Assembly (NCBI RefSeq): GCF_024752355.1 | Contig: NZ_JANTHZ010000007.1 | Location: 62,001-126,000 of the forward strand | Reading direction: 5' to 3' | Source: Ancylobacter mangrovi | Lineage (GTDB): Bacteria; Pseudomonadota; Alphaproteobacteria; Rhizobiales; Xanthobacteraceae | Length of the DNA stretch: 64,000 bases | In this document: piece after piece, positions 27,454 through 36,430 of the stretch | Numbering within the stretch: the stretch's first letter is position 1 | How the letters are laid out: each line of letters starts with the position of its first letter | The notes under the pieces: generated by a model | Seen by the model: the letters and a program-made list of their open reading frames with translations, nothing else | The model's database searches: none | What the model was told of the DNA's origin: nothing | Position numbers and translations under genes: made by a program

Positions 27454-27479
27454 AGCTCCGGTTTTGATGACCCGGAGCT
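27454..27479 (-). promoter_or_regulatory. Hairpin masking the ribosome-binding site of the kdp leader ORF
   Basis: AGCTCCGG (27454-27461) and CCGGAGCT (27472-27479) form a perfect 8-bp stem with a 10-base loop. On the minus-strand mRNA the 3' arm contains GGAG, the ribosome-binding site of the 27-residue ORF. Pairing would hide it, so the hairpin may control entry of ribosomes into the kdp operon. Confidence 0.45.
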
Positions 27480-27490
27480 ACCCGTGAGCA

Positions 27491-27540
27491 GCGTAAAGGC
27501 GATAGGCGGAAACGCGGAAAGCGCGTAACGCCGGCGTAAA
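27491..27540 (-). promoter_or_regulatory. Predicted KdpE binding region
   Basis: On the minus strand, TTTACG and GTTACG are direct repeats with starts 11 bp apart (27540 and 27529), the arrangement used by OmpR-family regulators. A third TTTACG lies at 27492-27497. The E. coli KdpE site has a similar TTTA-type direct repeat. The region is 45-95 bp upstream of the first kdp ORF. Confidence 0.45.
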
Positions 27541-27615
27541 GCCGGGCGGTCCCCGCGCCGTGCAGCCAATGTGAGAGGCGCCGAGGGGGCGGCTTCCGGC
27601 CTCAGTCGTGCGCGG

Positions 27616-28884
27616 TCAGCCCTTCGCGCCGGCTCCCGCGCGGCTGGGACGGAGGGTGAGCGCGGCCATCGCCTCGCCGGCTGCGCGCATGCCGGTCTCA
27701 TAGGCGCCATGGGCGGTCGAGAAGTCGGTCGGGTGGGTCGCCTCGCCGGCGAAGAACAGGCGATCCTCGAACGGCCGGGCGAGCGCGAGACGGGACGGCG
27801 CACAGCCCGGCCGCGCATAGCTGTAGCCGCCGCCGATGGTGGGCGTCGCGGCCCAGTCGGAGGCCATGAAGGGCCTGAGGCAGCCGCGCACCGAGGCGCC
27901 GAACAGGCCGGCAAGCTCATCGATGGCGCGCGCATAGGCCGCCTCGTGGCCTTCCGCCTCCGCGGCGCGGGCCCCGGCGCCGCCGAGGAAGCACTCGATC
28001 ACCGGCCGGCCCAACGGGCGGATGTAGTACGCACCGGTGGCGGGGTCGTCGATGGCGCCGAGCACATGTGTCTCGGGCTCGAAGGGGCCGGTTCCGACGA
28101 TCTCGAGGAACAGCTTCTCGTTGCGGCCGAGCGGCAGGCGCGTCGCCGCCTCGCGCCAGGGGTCGAGGCCGGCCGGCCACCTGATGGACTCGCCGGCCAG
28201 CACATGGGTCGAGGCGGTGACGATGGCGGCCCGGCAGCGCACCGTACCGGCCGGCGTCGCCAGCGCCACGCCATCCGCCTTAAGCGTGACCGCCTCGACC
28301 GGCGTCGCGAGCCGGAGCGACGTGTCGGCCGGAAGGCTGCTCGCGATCAGCGTCCCGTATCCCGCCCGCACCCGCCAGTTCCGATAGGTGGAGGCCTCGC
28401 TATAGGCGACATAGTCGCGCGCGGAGATGCGCTCCAGCTCGTCCCCGCTGATATAGCCGCTGAGCGCCTCAAGATAGGCGGTCCAGCGCCCGCCCGGCTC
28501 CAGTGCGTCGGAAGCCCGGTCGCTTGCCGGAGGCTCGGCCGCCAGCCGCTCGCTCCAGTCGTCGAAGGCCTGCCGGGCCGCGCGCCACTGCTCGGCCGGG
28601 GCGCCCAGATCGCCATATTGCGCGCCCCAGCCGGGCTCGCTGCGGTCGATGGCGAAGCCCACCTCCTCGGCGATGCCGCACCACGGGTTGCGGTCGGCCG
28701 AATGCAGCCAGCCGCAGCCGAGATCGACCGCGATGCCCGCCGCCTCGCGGGTCCAGGCACGGCCGCCGACGCGTGGGAGCGCTTCCAGCACCAGCACGGA
28801 AAGCCCGGTGCCGACGAGGCGCCGCGCCGCCCCTACGCCGGCCGCACCGGCGCCGATGATCGCGATATCGGCATCGTAGGCCAT
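27616..28884 (-). CDS. Flavin-containing amine oxidase family protein
   Basis: A 422-residue FAD enzyme. The N-terminal Rossmann motif is IAIIGAGAAGVGAARRL, followed by VLEALPRVGGRAWT, the amine-oxidase GG motif. The C-terminal FAD-binding region LFFAGEATHPTDFSTAHGAYETG is typical of monoamine or polyamine oxidases. No signal peptide is evident. It probably oxidises an amine to an aldehyde or imine with release of hydrogen peroxide. It stands alone upstream of kdp, so context gives no substrate. Confidence 0.88.
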   Translation of the reverse strand: MAYDADIAIIGAGAAGVGAARRLVGTGLSVLVLEALPRVGGRAWTREAAGIAVDLGCGWLHSADRNPWCGIAEEVGFAIDRSEPGWGAQYGDLGAPAEQWRAARQAFDDWSERLAAEPPASDRASDALEPGGRWTAYLEALSGYISGDELERISARDYVAYSEASTYRNWRVRAGYGTLIASSLPADTSLRLATPVEAVTLKADGVALATPAGTVRCRAAIVTASTHVLAGESIRWPAGLDPWREAATRLPLGRNEKLFLEIVGTGPFEPETHVLGAIDDPATGAYYIRPLGRPVIECFLGGAGARAAEAEGHEAAYARAIDELAGLFGASVRGCLRPFMASDWAATPTIGGGYSYARPGCAPSRLALARPFEDRLFFAGEATHPTDFSTAHGAYETGMRAAGEAMAALTLRPSRAGAGAKG

Positions 28885-29133
28885 GGTGGATTCCCGATTG
28901 CTGGATGGAGCGAGCCTGACGACCGGCTACTCCCGAACGGCCGCACGGCGCAAGTGGAGCCGTAGGCCGCCGGCGCGCAAGCGTCGACCCGCCCCACGGC
29001 CTTACCGTTGGAAAGGGCGCGGCGAGCGGGTATTCTGGAACGCGCGCCCCGGGCCGGGTTCCCGCACGTGCGCGCCACAGGACAAGTCGTGCCTTGAGAC
29101 CGCGTCGAAACTTATGCGGGAGGCAAACGCACC

Positions 29134-30657
29134 ATGAAAAACATTAGAAACGTCTTGAGCTTAGGGGCCGCCGTTGCAACGATGGTTGCGCTGGTGCCGG
29201 CCCTCGCCGGCGCGCAATCCCCGCCCCGCTACGCGCCGGACGTGCCGGCCAAGATCACGACGCCCGAGACCGTGGAGACGCGCATCGGCACGCTGCGCTT
29301 TCCCAATGGCGTCCCCGATGCCGCGACCGCGCAGAAGGCATTCGACCAGCTCGACTTCGGCCGTGGGATCGACGCCTTCCTGCAGGGCATGTCGGCGACC
29401 TCGGTCCATGCGCTGTGCCGGGGCATGGCGGAGGCCGGGGCGCCGGCCAATAAGGGCATCGGCATCGCCGAAAGTCTCCTCGACGCCCGTTCGCTGTTCC
29501 TGACCGCCAACACCACCACCGTCTACGCCATGCTCTGCCTCGACCTCGCGGCGGGGCCGATGGTCGTTCGCATTCCCCCACGCGTGCTCGGGCCGGTCGA
29601 CGACGCCGATTTCCGATGGGTCACCGATGTCGGGCTGACCGGCCCGGACGGCGGCAAGGGCGGCGACTATCTGTTCGTGCCGCCGGGCTACACGGGGAGC
29701 CTGCCGGCGGACGGTTTCCGCGTCGCGAAGCCGCGCACCAACCGGCTGCTGGTCTTCTACCGCGCCTTCGTCGAGAAGGGCGACATCGCGGCGGCGGTGG
29801 CCGGGGTCAGGGCGAAAGCGGCCGTGTTCGCGCTGTCCGACGCCGCGAACCCGCCGACGACGCCCTTCGTCGACCTCTCCGGCCGAAAGTTCAACACGAT
29901 CAGCGCCAACGATTTCAGCTTCTACGAGGAGCTGAACGACGTGGTGCAGAACGAGCCGGCCGACTGGGTGGAGCCGGACGAGGTCGGCCTCTATGCGGCC
30001 ATCGGCATCCGCAAGGGCCAGCCCTTCGCGCCGGATGCGCGGATGAAGGCGATCCTGACCGACGCCGTGGCGGTGGGGAACGCCATCGCCCGCACCAACC
30101 TGTTCGCCTCCCGCGACCCGGCGACCCGGATCTATGCCGACCGGCAATGGTTCACGGCGTTCGTGGGCGGCAGCTACCGGTTCCTCGACGGCGCGGCGCG
30201 GCGCCTCGACGCGCGCATGATGTTCTTCTACTACGCGACCGGCATCACCCCGGCCATGACCGAAGCCCGGCCGGGCACCGGCTCGGCCTATGCCATCACC
30301 GTGCGCGATGCGGCGGGCGATTATCTCGACGGCGGCCGCACCTACCGGGTGACGCTGCCCGGCCCGATACCCGCCAAGGATTTCTGGTCCTTCACCGTCT
30401 ACGACAACGTGACCCGCTCGCTGCTTCCAACCGACCAGAAGCTGGCCGGGATCGACAGCACGCTGCCGGACGTGAAGCCGAACCCGGATGGCGGCGTCAC
30501 GGTGTGGTTCGGGCCGAGCGCGCCGGCCGGCAAGGAGGCGAACTGGGTCCAGACCACCGCCGGCACGGGCTACAACATCATCCTGCGCCTCTACGGACCG
30601 CTCGAACCGTGGTTCGACCAGACCTGGCGACCGGGCGACATGACGCCCGCGCCCTAG
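29134..30657 (+). CDS. DUF1254/DUF1214 domain exported protein
   Basis: A 507-residue secreted protein. A Sec signal peptide covers residues 1-28 (LVPALAGAQS). The middle part (about 60-190) fits DUF1254 and the C-terminal part (about 370-490) DUF1214, with TYRVTLPGPIPAKDFWSFTVYD and GYNIILRLYGPLEPWFD. GGGAGG precedes the start. A paralogue is encoded at 34787-36244. The biochemical role of the family is not established. It is followed by a strong terminator (30674-30734). Confidence 0.88.
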   Translation: MKNIRNVLSLGAAVATMVALVPALAGAQSPPRYAPDVPAKITTPETVETRIGTLRFPNGVPDAATAQKAFDQLDFGRGIDAFLQGMSATSVHALCRGMAEAGAPANKGIGIAESLLDARSLFLTANTTTVYAMLCLDLAAGPMVVRIPPRVLGPVDDADFRWVTDVGLTGPDGGKGGDYLFVPPGYTGSLPADGFRVAKPRTNRLLVFYRAFVEKGDIAAAVAGVRAKAAVFALSDAANPPTTPFVDLSGRKFNTISANDFSFYEELNDVVQNEPADWVEPDEVGLYAAIGIRKGQPFAPDARMKAILTDAVAVGNAIARTNLFASRDPATRIYADRQWFTAFVGGSYRFLDGAARRLDARMMFFYYATGITPAMTEARPGTGSAYAITVRDAAGDYLDGGRTYRVTLPGPIPAKDFWSFTVYDNVTRSLLPTDQKLAGIDSTLPDVKPNPDGGVTVWFGPSAPAGKEANWVQTTAGTGYNIILRLYGPLEPWFDQTWRPGDMTPAP

Positions 30658-30673
30658 GCGTTGCGCCCCGCAC

Positions 30674-30734
30674 GGCAGGCAAGCCGCCCGGCATCACATC
30701 CGGCCGATGCCGGGCGGGAGCGGCTTGCCCTGCC
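30674..30734 (+). terminator. Long terminator hairpin after the DUF1254 gene
   Basis: The core stem CCGCCCGGCATC (30684-30695) pairs perfectly with GATGCCGGGCGG (30706-30717) around a 10-base loop. Outer segments GGCAAG/CTTGCC and GGCAG/CTGCC extend it. It is followed by CCCTTTCTCC, a pyrimidine tract with a short T run. It lies 17 bp past the stop codon. Confidence 0.65.
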
Positions 30735-30862
30735 CTTTCTCCACAATATCTGATGCGGAGGGGTCGGCAGCCGAAGCCCCGCCGCACCTCGGGTGACACG
30801 AGGCCGGACGTCCCGGCGCTGGGCTCGCTTCCGCGCGGAGCCGGCGGCAGAAGGAGGACGAC

Positions 30863-31225
30863 ATGATCGAACTGCTTGAAGGCTTTCCCCCGAACGTCGT
30901 GGCGGTCCGCGCATCGGGCCAGATCAGCAGCAAGGACTACGAGACCGTGCTGACGCCGAAGGTCGAGGCCGCGTTCGCGACGCATGGCAAGGTCAGCGTC
31001 TATTACGAGGTGAAAGGCGACACACTCGGCTTCGAGCCGGGGGCGATGTGGGCCGATCTCAGATTGGGCATGGGCCACATCGCGGGCTGGGACAAGGTCG
31101 CCGTGGTCACCGACATCCCCTGGCTGCGGCACGCCACCGAGTTCTTCCGCTTCATGATGCCCGCCGAGGCCCGGGTGTTCGGGCTCGCCGAGGCCGACGC
31201 CGCCCGGACCTGGATCAGCGCCTGA
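30863..31225 (+). CDS. SpoIIAA-like (STAS-fold) protein
   Basis: A 120-residue protein of the SpoIIAA-like family, starting MIELLEGFPPNVVAVRASGQ and containing the conserved block DLRLGMGHIAGWDKVAVVTD and a C-terminal AEARVFGLAEADAARTWI. GGAGG lies 7 bases before the ATG. These small proteins have a STAS-like fold and are often stress- or membrane-associated; no defined activity. It stands alone between a terminator and a convergent ATPase gene. Confidence 0.85.
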   Translation: MIELLEGFPPNVVAVRASGQISSKDYETVLTPKVEAAFATHGKVSVYYEVKGDTLGFEPGAMWADLRLGMGHIAGWDKVAVVTDIPWLRHATEFFRFMMPAEARVFGLAEADAARTWISA

Positions 31226-31243
31226 ACCGGCGATCCGCCGCCC

Positions 31244-32830
31244 TCAGTCGGCAGGCGTCGCCTCGGGCGCGCGGGCGCCCGCCGGCGCGTTGGGATCGCC
31301 CGGTTCGGTCTCCCAGGCGAGGCCCGGAATGGCGATGATGCGCCGGCCCTGCCCGTCGAGGCGGCACACGATCACCTGCCGCTCCTCCATATAGGCGAGC
31401 AGCCGCCGCGCCCGGCCCGGCGAGCGGCTGCCGAAGGCCTGCGCTACCTCCGCGTCGGACGGACAGGGGCGGCGGTCGAAGGCGGCGCGCGCCACGGTGA
31501 GGAAGGTGCCCTGCATGTCCTCGGGCAGCGCGCCGGCCATGGCGAGCACCTCGCCCCACGGGGAATCGTCCGCCTCCGCCTCGGCGAGGTCGATGCCGGC
31601 ATGGGCCACGGCGAGCCGGCGACGGAAGGCCGGCAGGCTGAGCGGCTCGCCGCCGACCCGGCGGATCCGGCAGCGCACCAGAAAGTCCTGATAGAGCACG
31701 GCGATGGTGCGGAACGCGGCGTCGCTCTCGCCCAATATCTCGCGCAGCGCCGCGTCGATCGCCGCCTGGCGCTGCTCCGCCGACAAGGCGGGCACGGCGG
31801 GGGCAGGCGCGGGCGCGGGCTGCGGGGCATTCGCCGGCGTACCCTCGGGGGCGCCATCGACGCCTGCGGGCACCTGCGGCACGCTGCGGGCGAGCTGGGC
31901 GAGCACGTCGGCCGTCGAGGCCACCGGCGGCGGCCGCCTCGGCGCGAAAAGGCGGTCCTCGTCGGCGCCGGGCATGAAGATGAGATCGTGCGCGTCCTCG
32001 ACCGAGGCGGGCTGCGGCATCGGCATCAGCTTCGGGCTGGTGGAGCGCGCGGCGGTCTGCACCGGGCCGATATGGACGGGCAGCGGGCGCCGCGAAAGCG
32101 CCGGGCCGAGGGCGATGAAGTGGCCGCTCTTCAGATCGCGGAACATCTCCGCCTGCCGCCGCTCCATGCCGAGCAGGTCGGCGGCGCGGGCCATGTCGAT
32201 GTCGAGGAAGGTGCGGCCCATGAGGAAGTTGGAGGCTTCCGCCGCCACGTTCTTGGCGAGCTTGGCGAGGCGCTGGGTGGCGATGACGCCGGCAAGGCCG
32301 CGCTTGCGGCCGCGGCTCATGAGGTTGGTCATGGCGCCGAGCGAGACCTTGCGCGCCTCGTCGGAGACCTCGCCGGCCGCCATCGGGGCGAAGAGCTGCG
32401 CCTCGTCCACGACCACGAGCATCGGGTACCAGAAGTCCCGGTCCGCATCGAACAGGCCGCCGAGGAAGGCGGCAGCGGCGCGCATCTGCTGCTCGGCGTC
32501 GAGCTCCTCGAGGTTCAGCACCACCGAGACCCGATGCTGGCGCACCCGCGCGGCGATGCGCTGGAGGTCCGCCTCGCCCCGCCGCGTATCCACCACCACA
32601 TGGCCGTAGCGTTCCGCCAGGGTGACGAAGTCGCCTTCGGGATCGATCACCGCCTGCTGCACCCAGGGCGCGCTCTGCTCCATGAGGCGGCGCAGCAGGT
32701 GCGACTTGCCGGAGCCGGAATTGCCCTGCACCAGCAGCCGGGTGGCGAGCAGTTCCTCGAGGTCGAGCGCCGCCGGGCTCCCGTCGGGACGGGTGCCGAG
32801 ATCGACGGACACCTTGGCGGCTGCCGTCAT
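31244..32830 (-). CDS. HerA/DUF87-type ATPase (orphan)
   Basis: A 528-residue FtsK/HerA-superfamily ATPase. Walker A is GNSGSGKS (36-43) and Walker B is MLVVVDEAQLF (about 136-146). An arginine-finger candidate and the segment NLMSRGRKRGLAGVIATQRLAKLAKN follow, typical of HerA-like DNA-pumping ATPases. A proline/alanine-rich linker (about 310-345) leads to a C-terminal domain with winged-helix-like character. HerA partners NurA nuclease in archaea and some bacteria, and related ATPases appear in defence systems, but no nuclease is adjacent here. It may bind DNA or act in maintenance. Confidence 0.85.
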   Translation of the reverse strand: MTAAAKVSVDLGTRPDGSPAALDLEELLATRLLVQGNSGSGKSHLLRRLMEQSAPWVQQAVIDPEGDFVTLAERYGHVVVDTRRGEADLQRIAARVRQHRVSVVLNLEELDAEQQMRAAAAFLGGLFDADRDFWYPMLVVVDEAQLFAPMAAGEVSDEARKVSLGAMTNLMSRGRKRGLAGVIATQRLAKLAKNVAAEASNFLMGRTFLDIDMARAADLLGMERRQAEMFRDLKSGHFIALGPALSRRPLPVHIGPVQTAARSTSPKLMPMPQPASVEDAHDLIFMPGADEDRLFAPRRPPPVASTADVLAQLARSVPQVPAGVDGAPEGTPANAPQPAPAPAPAVPALSAEQRQAAIDAALREILGESDAAFRTIAVLYQDFLVRCRIRRVGGEPLSLPAFRRRLAVAHAGIDLAEAEADDSPWGEVLAMAGALPEDMQGTFLTVARAAFDRRPCPSDAEVAQAFGSRSPGRARRLLAYMEERQVIVCRLDGQGRRIIAIPGLAWETEPGDPNAPAGARAPEATPAD

Positions 32831-33368
32831 CGCGGCGCCGGTCCGGCAGCGTGGGGGCGAAGGGTCATGGCAGGACTCATATCGATTCCCGCCCCGCGTT
32901 CAACCGCGCCGGGCAACGTTCCACCCCTCAATGCCGGGCGCGCGGTAAGCTTGTGACGACGCTCGCAAGCCGCGCGCCGCCGGGTTTCCTACCTCTGAAG
33001 CGGAAGGCGCGGAGGCGGCGGCATGGCGATGGTGCTGAACAGAGCTGCGCTCACCCTCCGGCGGCGCGGTAGCCGTTCGAGCCGTGCCATGATGGGCAGG
33101 ACGCGTGATGACCGATCGCCGCCGCATCATCGCGCACCTGACGAGCATCCGGGCACCTCCCTCCCCTCCGGCACGGAAAGGTGTCGGACGGCCGGAAAAT
33201 CAAACGGCGGCACTGCTTCCCTTGCGCCGCATCCCCGGAACGGCGCCGCCCCGGAGGGCGCCGACGTGTCACCTTCCGGCCTATGCAGCTTCCGCTTGCG
33301 CACCACGCGAAGTTTCGTCATGACCGACGCTGGCGTTTTACAATTTCACGACGGCCGGGAGGCGACGG
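32831..33368. other. Intergenic region with no convincing gene
   Basis: This 538-bp gap separates the divergent HerA-like and AraC-type genes. Several short open frames occur on both strands, but none has a family resemblance or clean ribosome-binding site. It should contain both promoters; I could not identify a clear -35/-10 pair. Confidence 0.5.
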
Positions 33369-34469
33369 ATGGCGATTGACCGATCGGTGCCCCTCGTCCG
33401 CGCAAACGGCCTCGGTCCGCTTCCGGCGGTGTTGGAACAGCGGGCCGGGGAGCGCGCCCTCTGGAGCACCTTCGAACAGGAAGGGCTGCCCGTCGCGGTG
33501 CTCGGCGCGCCGCAGACGCCCGTGCCGCTGGGCTCCATGATCGCCGTCTTCGAAAGATGCGCTCGCCTTCTGGGCGACCGGACGTTCGGGGTCGATGTCG
33601 GCTTCGAAATGGCGAAGGCGTGGGGTTATGGCGTGTGGGGCATGTACGGCGCCGCCGCCCCGACGCTCGGCCAGGCGATCGAGCGCTATTGCCGGACCTT
33701 TCGCGCCCACGCCGTCAGCGGGAGGCTGGAGCTTGTCCAGCGCGGCGTTCACCAGGTCTGGCGCTGCGTAGGACCGCCGTTCAGCCTGCCGGCCATCCAA
33801 CACGCCGATCACCTGATCGGACCGATGATACTCATCGCCAGAGAGTATCTCGGCTCCCGATGGACGCCGAAATGGATCGAAGTCTCCTATCCCCGCGACG
33901 CTGATGCCCATCTGCTCGAAGACAGGCTGCAGATTCCGATCCGCTACGGCCACGGCGGCACGGGGCTGGCCTTCGCTGCCGAAGATCTCCTCGCGCCGCG
34001 GGTGCGGGGTCCGGCGAAGGGTTCCGACGTCGTGACGCTGCGGGAAGTCGTCGCCGATCTGGTTCTGTCGCGCGCCTCCGAACCGGCCCGCTCCGTTTCG
34101 GCCATCGTGGCGCTGCGGCTTCTCGACGGGCAGACCGACATCGATGGGACGGCGCGCATGGCCGGCGCGAGCGTCCGCCACCTGCAACGCATGCTTGGCC
34201 AGGAAGGCTACACCTATCGCGAGGTGATCGACGCGGCGCGCAGGGCGCGGGCGCTCAGCCTCTTGCGGGAATCGGAAAGACCGATCCTCGAAGTTGCGAT
34301 GCTGCTCGGCTATGAGGATCACGCCAGCTTCTCCAGGGCCTTCCGGCGCTGGATGGGCTGCACGCCCTCGGAATTCAGGGCGGCACACGGCGCTGGAAGG
34401 GAACCCTTGATCGGCGCGCCGGAGGGGCCCGAGGAAGCATCGGCGGCCGAGGCCGGATTCGGTTCCTGA
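33369..34469 (+). CDS. AraC-family transcriptional regulator
   Basis: A 366-residue regulator. The N-terminal two-thirds (about 20-210) match the arabinose-binding-domain type found in OruR/ArgR2-like AraC regulators (GYGVWGMYGAAAPTLGQAIERYC). The C-terminal AraC HTH (about 245-345) has two helix-turn-helix units, VRHLQRMLGQEGYTYREVID and the second ending YEDHASFSRAFRRWMGCTPSEFRA. GGGAGG precedes the ATG. Target genes are not evident; the nearest candidates are the DUF1254 gene downstream and the small ORFs beyond it. Confidence 0.9.
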   Translation: MAIDRSVPLVRANGLGPLPAVLEQRAGERALWSTFEQEGLPVAVLGAPQTPVPLGSMIAVFERCARLLGDRTFGVDVGFEMAKAWGYGVWGMYGAAAPTLGQAIERYCRTFRAHAVSGRLELVQRGVHQVWRCVGPPFSLPAIQHADHLIGPMILIAREYLGSRWTPKWIEVSYPRDADAHLLEDRLQIPIRYGHGGTGLAFAAEDLLAPRVRGPAKGSDVVTLREVVADLVLSRASEPARSVSAIVALRLLDGQTDIDGTARMAGASVRHLQRMLGQEGYTYREVIDAARRARALSLLRESERPILEVAMLLGYEDHASFSRAFRRWMGCTPSEFRAAHGAGREPLIGAPEGPEEASAAEAGFGS

Positions 34470-34480
34470 TTGGCCCGCGC

Positions 34481-34561
34481 TCACTGCCGGTCGTCGATTA
34501 TGCCGCAGTGACGGGTGAGCCGGCCGAGCAGCGCGATGGTCAGCTTGGCGTCGCCGAAGAC
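34481..34561 (-). pseudogene. Relic of IS21-family istB (C-terminal fragment)
   Basis: On the minus strand the frame reads VFGDAKLTIALLGRLTRHCG then IIDDRQ and stop. This matches the conserved C-terminus of one IstB group, the IS21 helper ATPase (VFGDAKMTTALLDRLTHHC-type), then shifts frame. An in-frame stop lies immediately upstream and no other part of the element is seen. It marks an old insertion between the AraC and DUF1254 genes. The rest of this 317-bp gap, 34562-34786, shows no gene. Confidence 0.7.
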
Positions 34562-34786
34562 TCACGGCTCTCTCGGCTTTGAACCTCGTGACGCCCTTCC
34601 TTCCTCCGGGATAAGCCCGGGCGAGCGGCGGATCGCGCCGCCCCCATGCGCGGCTTGTCGAGGCAGCTCCTTCTCGCGGCTTTGCGGCGCGCGCGCCGGG
34701 ACGGCGCGACGCGCATGCGAGCCCCTCACCCCGGCCGCGCCGGAAAGGGACCGCATGCGCATCGTCATCCCGTCCGCTGCGGGCCG

Positions 34787-36244
34787 CTACTGGGCCCTTT
34801 GCATCGGAAGCGCTTTGACCTTGGCGATCGCCGGCGGCGCCCATTTCCCGATCAGCGCCTCGGGACGCGGTGCATAAAGCCGCATCGTCACGTTGAATGG
34901 ACCGTCGGGCGCCGGGAGCCAGTTCGCCTCCTTGTCCTTGCCGGGGCTGTCCTTCTGGAAATAAAGGTCGATCGACCCGTCGGGATTGCGCTCGAGGGGC
35001 ATCCAGCTCGACAGCGCGAACCGGTTCAGGCTGTTCGCGACCTGGAAGCCGTCATTGTCGTAGATGGTGACCGACCAGAACGCGTCGACCGGCGGAATCT
35101 GCGACGCCTCGAAATGCAGGACATAGCGGTTCGCGCCGTCGAGCGGCTGTCCGTCGCCGTCGGTCACCGCGATCGGATAGATCGCATCCTGCGGCACGTT
35201 GGCGCCGAGGCCGATCTGCGTGAGGATCGCCCGCTTCAGATAATAGTCGCCATAGACGCCCACCGTGTCGACGTCCATGGACCATCCGTTGACGGTTTCC
35301 GCGATCCTCGGCGCCTTCCAGGCCATCAGCTGCTGTGCCGTCTTCGGCGCGGCCTCGATGGCCGCCTTCACGATCGGATCGGCGCCGTCGAAATCGAAGC
35401 TCTCGCCGCGCCGCAGGCCAAGCCGCTCCATGCGCGCGATGATCGGCTGGTCCGTGAGGTGCGGAGGGGCGACCTTCAGAAGCTCGGCCGCATAGGTGAA
35501 ATAGTCCTTTCCGGCCATGGTATCGACCTGGACCTTCGGCGGCGTCTTCGTGTCGACGGTCGGGTCCGGCGAGAATTTCGGCGGCGAGATCTCCTGCCCC
35601 CATTTCGACAGGGGCGTGATCTTGAATCCGTCCTGGATCTTGTGAACGGCCGCGTAGTCCGAAGGGCCGTCGGTCTTGGTGCGCCCGATGATCCAGACCA
35701 GCGGCGTCGGCGCTTCAATCCTGCGCGTGCCCTCGGGAAGGCCGAGCGCCTTCGCGAAATCCTCGCCCAGCTCCGGCCGCCAGCCGGGCGGCGTCACGAG
35801 GAAGTTCGCCGCCTTGGTGCCGGTCGTCCGCCAGCCCGGTGAGGCGAAGACATCCGTCCACATGTCGAGCATGGGAAGCAGGTAGTAGCGCCCGCCAGTA
35901 TCGGGAACCGAGACGATCGCGGGTTCCCTGGTCAGGTCGAGGAAGGTGGAGGAGTAGAGCGTGTCGAAGTTCGGCCGAACCACCGCCTTCTCGTTCGCGG
36001 GCGGATAGGCGCGAACATTCGTGAACCAGTTCTCCGGCCCGCCGAAGGCGTTCTTGGCCGGATCGAGGCTGGTCATCTGCCGCCTCGTCAGGTCCATGGT
36101 GACGAGCGGATAGACATACAGATACGCCTCCACGGCGATCGTATTCGCCTCTTCCTGGGTGAGATTCTGAGTGTGGCCGGCTCCGGCTCCCAGCAGAAGG
36201 GAGGCCGCGAGCATCGTTGCCGCCATCGCCGTTCGTGGCTTCAT
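34787..36244 (-). CDS. DUF1254/DUF1214 domain exported protein (paralogue)
   Basis: A 485-residue secreted protein. A Sec signal peptide spans residues 1-25 (MAATMLAASLLLGAGAGHTQ). DUF1254 (about 35-170) contains EAYLYVYPLVTMDLTRRQM, and DUF1214 (about 365-470) contains RYVLHFEASQIPPVDAFWSVTIYD and GPFNVTMRLYAPRPEAL. It is the second such protein in 7 kb and is only distantly similar to that at 29134-30657. Activity is unknown. It is convergent with the AraC regulator. Confidence 0.88.
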   Translation of the reverse strand: MKPRTAMAATMLAASLLLGAGAGHTQNLTQEEANTIAVEAYLYVYPLVTMDLTRRQMTSLDPAKNAFGGPENWFTNVRAYPPANEKAVVRPNFDTLYSSTFLDLTREPAIVSVPDTGGRYYLLPMLDMWTDVFASPGWRTTGTKAANFLVTPPGWRPELGEDFAKALGLPEGTRRIEAPTPLVWIIGRTKTDGPSDYAAVHKIQDGFKITPLSKWGQEISPPKFSPDPTVDTKTPPKVQVDTMAGKDYFTYAAELLKVAPPHLTDQPIIARMERLGLRRGESFDFDGADPIVKAAIEAAPKTAQQLMAWKAPRIAETVNGWSMDVDTVGVYGDYYLKRAILTQIGLGANVPQDAIYPIAVTDGDGQPLDGANRYVLHFEASQIPPVDAFWSVTIYDNDGFQVANSLNRFALSSWMPLERNPDGSIDLYFQKDSPGKDKEANWLPAPDGPFNVTMRLYAPRPEALIGKWAPPAIAKVKALPMQRAQ

Positions 36245-36430
36245 TGCTTTTCTCCAGATCTTAAAATTCGTTTCGGTCGACTGGCCGGCGCGGCGCGAAG
36301 ACCGAGCGGCGCCTGTTTCCCATTGTTCACGACGGCCTCATTTCGCTTCCGGGAGACCCTTCACTGCTGTTCTTGTCGGCTTTCTTCCGGCGGTCCGACG
36401 CCGCTGGGAATGACGAGTGGGATGGACGTG

